This document shows positions 5,485 to 7,427 of a stretch of DNA of 7,427 nucleotides, in pieces. Where the stretch lies: the NCBI GenBank assembly GCA_027073795.1, contig JALTEW010000284.1:1-7427 (forward strand), given 5' to 3'. The DNA is from a bacterium. Its GTDB lineage: Bacteria; Desulfobacterota; S145-22. Under the pieces are notes generated by a model that was not told the origin of the DNA, did no database searches, and saw nothing but the letters and a program-made list of their open reading frames with translations. The translations under genes were made by a program, and so were the position numbers. The first letter of the stretch is position 1, and the number at the start of each line of letters is the position of its first letter.

Positions 5485-5823
5485 CTAAAGTCTCACTGAA
5501 ACCATGTCCCATGGAGTCGCACGACCACGCGTCGCCTGGTAGTTCCTTAGAAGATAGAAGCATTGTACCCAGCACGCAGGAACAGGGGAAAGGTGACCGG
5601 CTATACGCCTCAACCTAACATCATCAGCGATTATCAGACCTACATCCCTCTGGCCGTTAGCTTCACCTCGGGAAATTGATCCAAAGATGAAAACAACTTT
5701 CACATCCCTTACCAGGGCTTCTCAAAGAATCTCCCCAAGCCCGGAGGTTTTCAGCAAAACATTATGGAGATCCGGATAAACGGCATGCAAATATTCATCT
5801 ATTCTACTTGCCTCTATAACGGA
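5485..5823 (-). pseudogene. Decayed MNT-type nucleotidyltransferase (polymerase-beta fold) gene
   Basis: Read in one frame from 5823, the product has PDLHNVLLKTSGLGEIL, then TGA at 5724-5722, then EALVRDMKVVFIFGSISRGE and RDVGLIIADDVRLR. This is the order found in small nucleotidyltransferases carrying an N-terminal winged helix (LLKTxGLxDVLREAL, then VAFIFGSxARGExxxxSDVDLMVIGDV). Three lesions are visible: TGA where the family has an arginine codon, glycine for the second catalytic aspartate (DVG instead of DVD, a one-base change), and a shift near 5575, after which another frame reads LRAGYNASIF, like the family's LGREVNPTVY. The intact piece starting at ATG 5703 would make 72 residues without a working site. 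It lies after the aminotransferase stop and before the next operon's promoter. The upstream helix-turn-helix part is missing or unrecognisable. Family recognition is good, but from memory rather than a search. Confidence 0.68.
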
Positions 5824-7080
5824 TCACCGCGCATATTTATCGTGTACATACGCCAGGGATTCATCTATTGCCTGAACGGCCTTGTCTAAATCTTCCTCGG
5901 TATGCCTGTAACAGATATAGGCGTGATGATGCGGGGCAAAAAAGAAACCCTTCCGGATGAGTTGCGTGTAGAAATCATTTCGCCGGTTTTTTCGAGTGCC
6001 CATTTCATCCTGCTTGAAGGTGATAAAGAACATCGGCGCAACCCCACTCAACTCGGCTCCAACGTCGTACTTTTCTATGACGCCCTGGATTTTTTTCAGA
6101 AAACGATCTCCCTTCGCCCATATATTGCCAAGGACGTTGTCGCGCTCCAGGATTTCAATCGTTTTCAGAGCGGCAATATACGGCAGACTGTTTGGGAAGA
6201 AAGTGGAAGAGATAAAAAGTTCAGAGGCCGCCGTCATCATGACATCTTTTTTCCCTGTAACAACACTGATTGCGTATCCGTTGGCTATCCCCTTTCCAAG
6301 AACCGTCAAGTCAGGGGTCACCCCGTAAAGCTCCTGTGCCCCGCCCATTCTGAGCCTGAAGCAAGTACGCACCTCATCAAAGATCAGAACAGCGCCGTAT
6401 GTGTCCGCAAGCTTCCTGACGCCTTCAAGAAACCCTGGCTTTGGTTCCTGCATCTTCTGGTGGAGGGGATGCCCAAAAGGGGTCATAATGATGGCCGCTG
6501 TCTGGTCACCGTGTTTCTTCATCAGGTCTTCAAGCTCATCCAGGTCGTTGTAATGGAACTCGTAGACGTCCTCGTAAAATTTCTCTGGGATTCCCCCCTT
6601 CATCTCAACGCACCAGTCATGCCATCCATGGTAGCCGCAGCGCATCACCTTGATCCGGTCTGTGTAGGCCCGCGCCATACGAATGCTTGCCGTGGTGGCA
6701 TCCGAGCCGGTTTTTAAAAAGATGCACAACTCCGCGCTTGGCACCAGTTGGATCACCTTTTCCGCCAGCGCGTTCTGATAGGGTTGTGTCAGGTCTAAAC
6801 AGAACCCCTTGTTTTTTATCTGCTGTATCACCGCATCGTCCACCTCTTCTTCCTGGTAACCCAGGATAATGGGCCCATAGCCACAGAGGAAATCGATATA
6901 CTCATTTCCGTCAACATCGATCAAGTGACTCCCCCTGCCTTCCTCAAGGAAGATAGGGTATTCCCCCATGATGAAATCGGTGGGTTTTCTCGCGCCCAAC
7001 ACACCGCCGGGAATCAGTTTCTCAGCCTCTTTAAAGAGCTCGAGGCTTTTTGTCAGGTTGAGTTTTTCAGCTTCTTTCAT
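5824..7080 (-). CDS. Class III PLP aminotransferase, glutamate-1-semialdehyde aminomutase-like
   Basis: This 418-residue PLP enzyme of fold type I is full length. Visible marks are PGGVLGARKP (24-33), the substrate-entry segment FLEEGRGSHLIDVDGNEYID (44-63), the phosphate-binding KTGSDATTASIRMARAYT (123-140), the aromatic stacking motif GYHGWHDW (149-156), D235 in FDEVRT (pyridine nitrogen) and the Schiff-base lysine K263 in LGKGIANG. The order matches glutamate-1-semialdehyde 2,1-aminomutase and related omega-aminotransferases. True HemL has a different sequence around the lysine and sits with haem genes, so a catabolic or biosynthetic aminotransferase is more likely. The start at 7080 has AAAGGAG 8 bases upstream. 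The saccharopine-dehydrogenase-like gene ends 14 bases before it, so the two are co-transcribed and may act on the same amino or diamino acid. The substrate is unknown. Confidence 0.88.
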   Translation of the reverse strand: MKEAEKLNLTKSLELFKEAEKLIPGGVLGARKPTDFIMGEYPIFLEEGRGSHLIDVDGNEYIDFLCGYGPIILGYQEEEVDDAVIQQIKNKGFCLDLTQPYQNALAEKVIQLVPSAELCIFLKTGSDATTASIRMARAYTDRIKVMRCGYHGWHDWCVEMKGGIPEKFYEDVYEFHYNDLDELEDLMKKHGDQTAAIIMTPFGHPLHQKMQEPKPGFLEGVRKLADTYGAVLIFDEVRTCFRLRMGGAQELYGVTPDLTVLGKGIANGYAISVVTGKKDVMMTAASELFISSTFFPNSLPYIAALKTIEILERDNVLGNIWAKGDRFLKKIQGVIEKYDVGAELSGVAPMFFITFKQDEMGTRKNRRNDFYTQLIRKGFFFAPHHHAYICYRHTEEDLDKAVQAIDESLAYVHDKYAR

Positions 7081-7094
7081 GTAATTGACTCCTT

Positions 7095-7427
7095 TTAAAT
7101 TGTAACCATGGATTCTATTTTTTCCGACTGGTGGATCCTGGCACCCCGCTTAATGAACTCGGAAAGAAATTTTTCAGGATCAATGCACCCTTCCGGTGCC
7201 ACAACGCCTTTCACCGTTACATACCCATCATCCATCATAAGCGCGGCAATCGAGGCGGGAAGACCCGTTCCCGGCGCCATCCTGCCCACCATGTCGGCGG
7301 TATAGGTTACCCGTTTTCCGTCTCGCTCGCCCTTGACAATAACCTTCAAACCGGACGCTTGGGGACCGTTGTCCCTGCCTTCGGGAATTGTTTCCCAGAG
7401 TTTCAACGTCAGGTCATAGGGCACCAC
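7095..7427 (-). CDS. Saccharopine dehydrogenase-like protein, C-terminal part (runs off window)
   Basis: The C-terminal 111 codons (with stop) of a gene entering from the right edge are present; the true start lies outside. Features are a beta-rich segment, VKGERDGKRVTYTADMVGRM, the conserved GTGLPASIAALMM turn-helix, then VTVKGVVAPEGCIDPEKF, the usual end of saccharopine-dehydrogenase-like oxidoreductases (Lys9 group). Members are NAD(P)-dependent enzymes or reductases of the lysine/aminoadipate or other amino-acid routes; many homologues are uncharacterised. The NAD-binding Rossmann domain is expected upstream. It is the proximal gene of an operon with the aminotransferase. The family assignment rests on the C-terminal domain only. 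Confidence 0.72.
   Translation of the reverse strand: MVPYDLTLKLWETIPEGRDNGPQASGLKVIVKGERDGKRVTYTADMVGRMAPGTGLPASIAALMMDDGYVTVKGVVAPEGCIDPEKFLSEFIKRGARIHQSEKIESMVTI

Noticed and set aside
5902..6717. Plus-strand frame of 271 residues inside the aminotransferase gene
   Set aside because: Opposite-strand shadow of a clear PLP enzyme, with no recognisable domain and no ribosome site.

Overview
The window looks like chromosomal DNA of an anaerobic bacterium, most likely a deltaproteobacterium (Desulfobacterota) or a syntroph of similar metabolism. This is inferred from gene content. The right half carries an oxygen-sensitive acyl-CoA dehydratase/reductase activase, a crotonase, a tiny biotinyl carrier protein, a class III aminotransferase and a saccharopine-dehydrogenase-like protein. 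The left half carries a free-standing tRNA-binding OB-fold protein and a NifX-like remnant. No rRNA, tRNA or CRISPR array was seen.

Layout from left to right. Positions 1-232 hold no gene; two copies of a 13-bp repeat (65-77 and 99-111) suggest the end of an IS21-like insertion sequence lying mostly outside the window. On the minus strand, an AI-2E family membrane protein (1619-600) precedes a small tRNA-binding protein (553-233), driven by a promoter with perfect hexamers at 1647-1673. Further right, a second minus-strand unit runs from about 2853 to 1735: a small two-helix membrane protein broken by an in-frame TGA, a HAD phosphatase whose start overlaps the end of that small ORF, and a frameshifted NifX/NafY-like remnant. 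A DUF302-like protein (2979-3392) is the only plus-strand gene and is transcribed divergently from this unit.

The right half is all on the minus strand. The 3' end of a saccharopine-dehydrogenase-like gene (entering at 7427) is followed after 14 bases by a PLP aminotransferase (7080-5824). Next comes a decayed nucleotidyltransferase gene (about 5823-5485). A fresh promoter then starts a three-gene operon: biotinyl carrier protein, enoyl-CoA hydratase (closest in motif to the cyclohexadienoyl-CoA hydratase type) and HgdC-type activase, ending at 3599.

The two right-hand units read together as CoA-ester and amino-acid catabolism in an anaerobe. The activase supplies low-potential electrons to an ATP-dependent dehydratase or reductase not encoded here, the crotonase hydrates an enoyl- or dienoyl-CoA, and the biotinyl protein carries CO2 for an acyl-CoA carboxylase or decarboxylase. 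Whether these act in one pathway cannot be settled from the window. No clear new defence or mobile system is visible. The most unusual signals are three decayed or interrupted genes in 7.4 kb, especially the TGA-interrupted small membrane protein.
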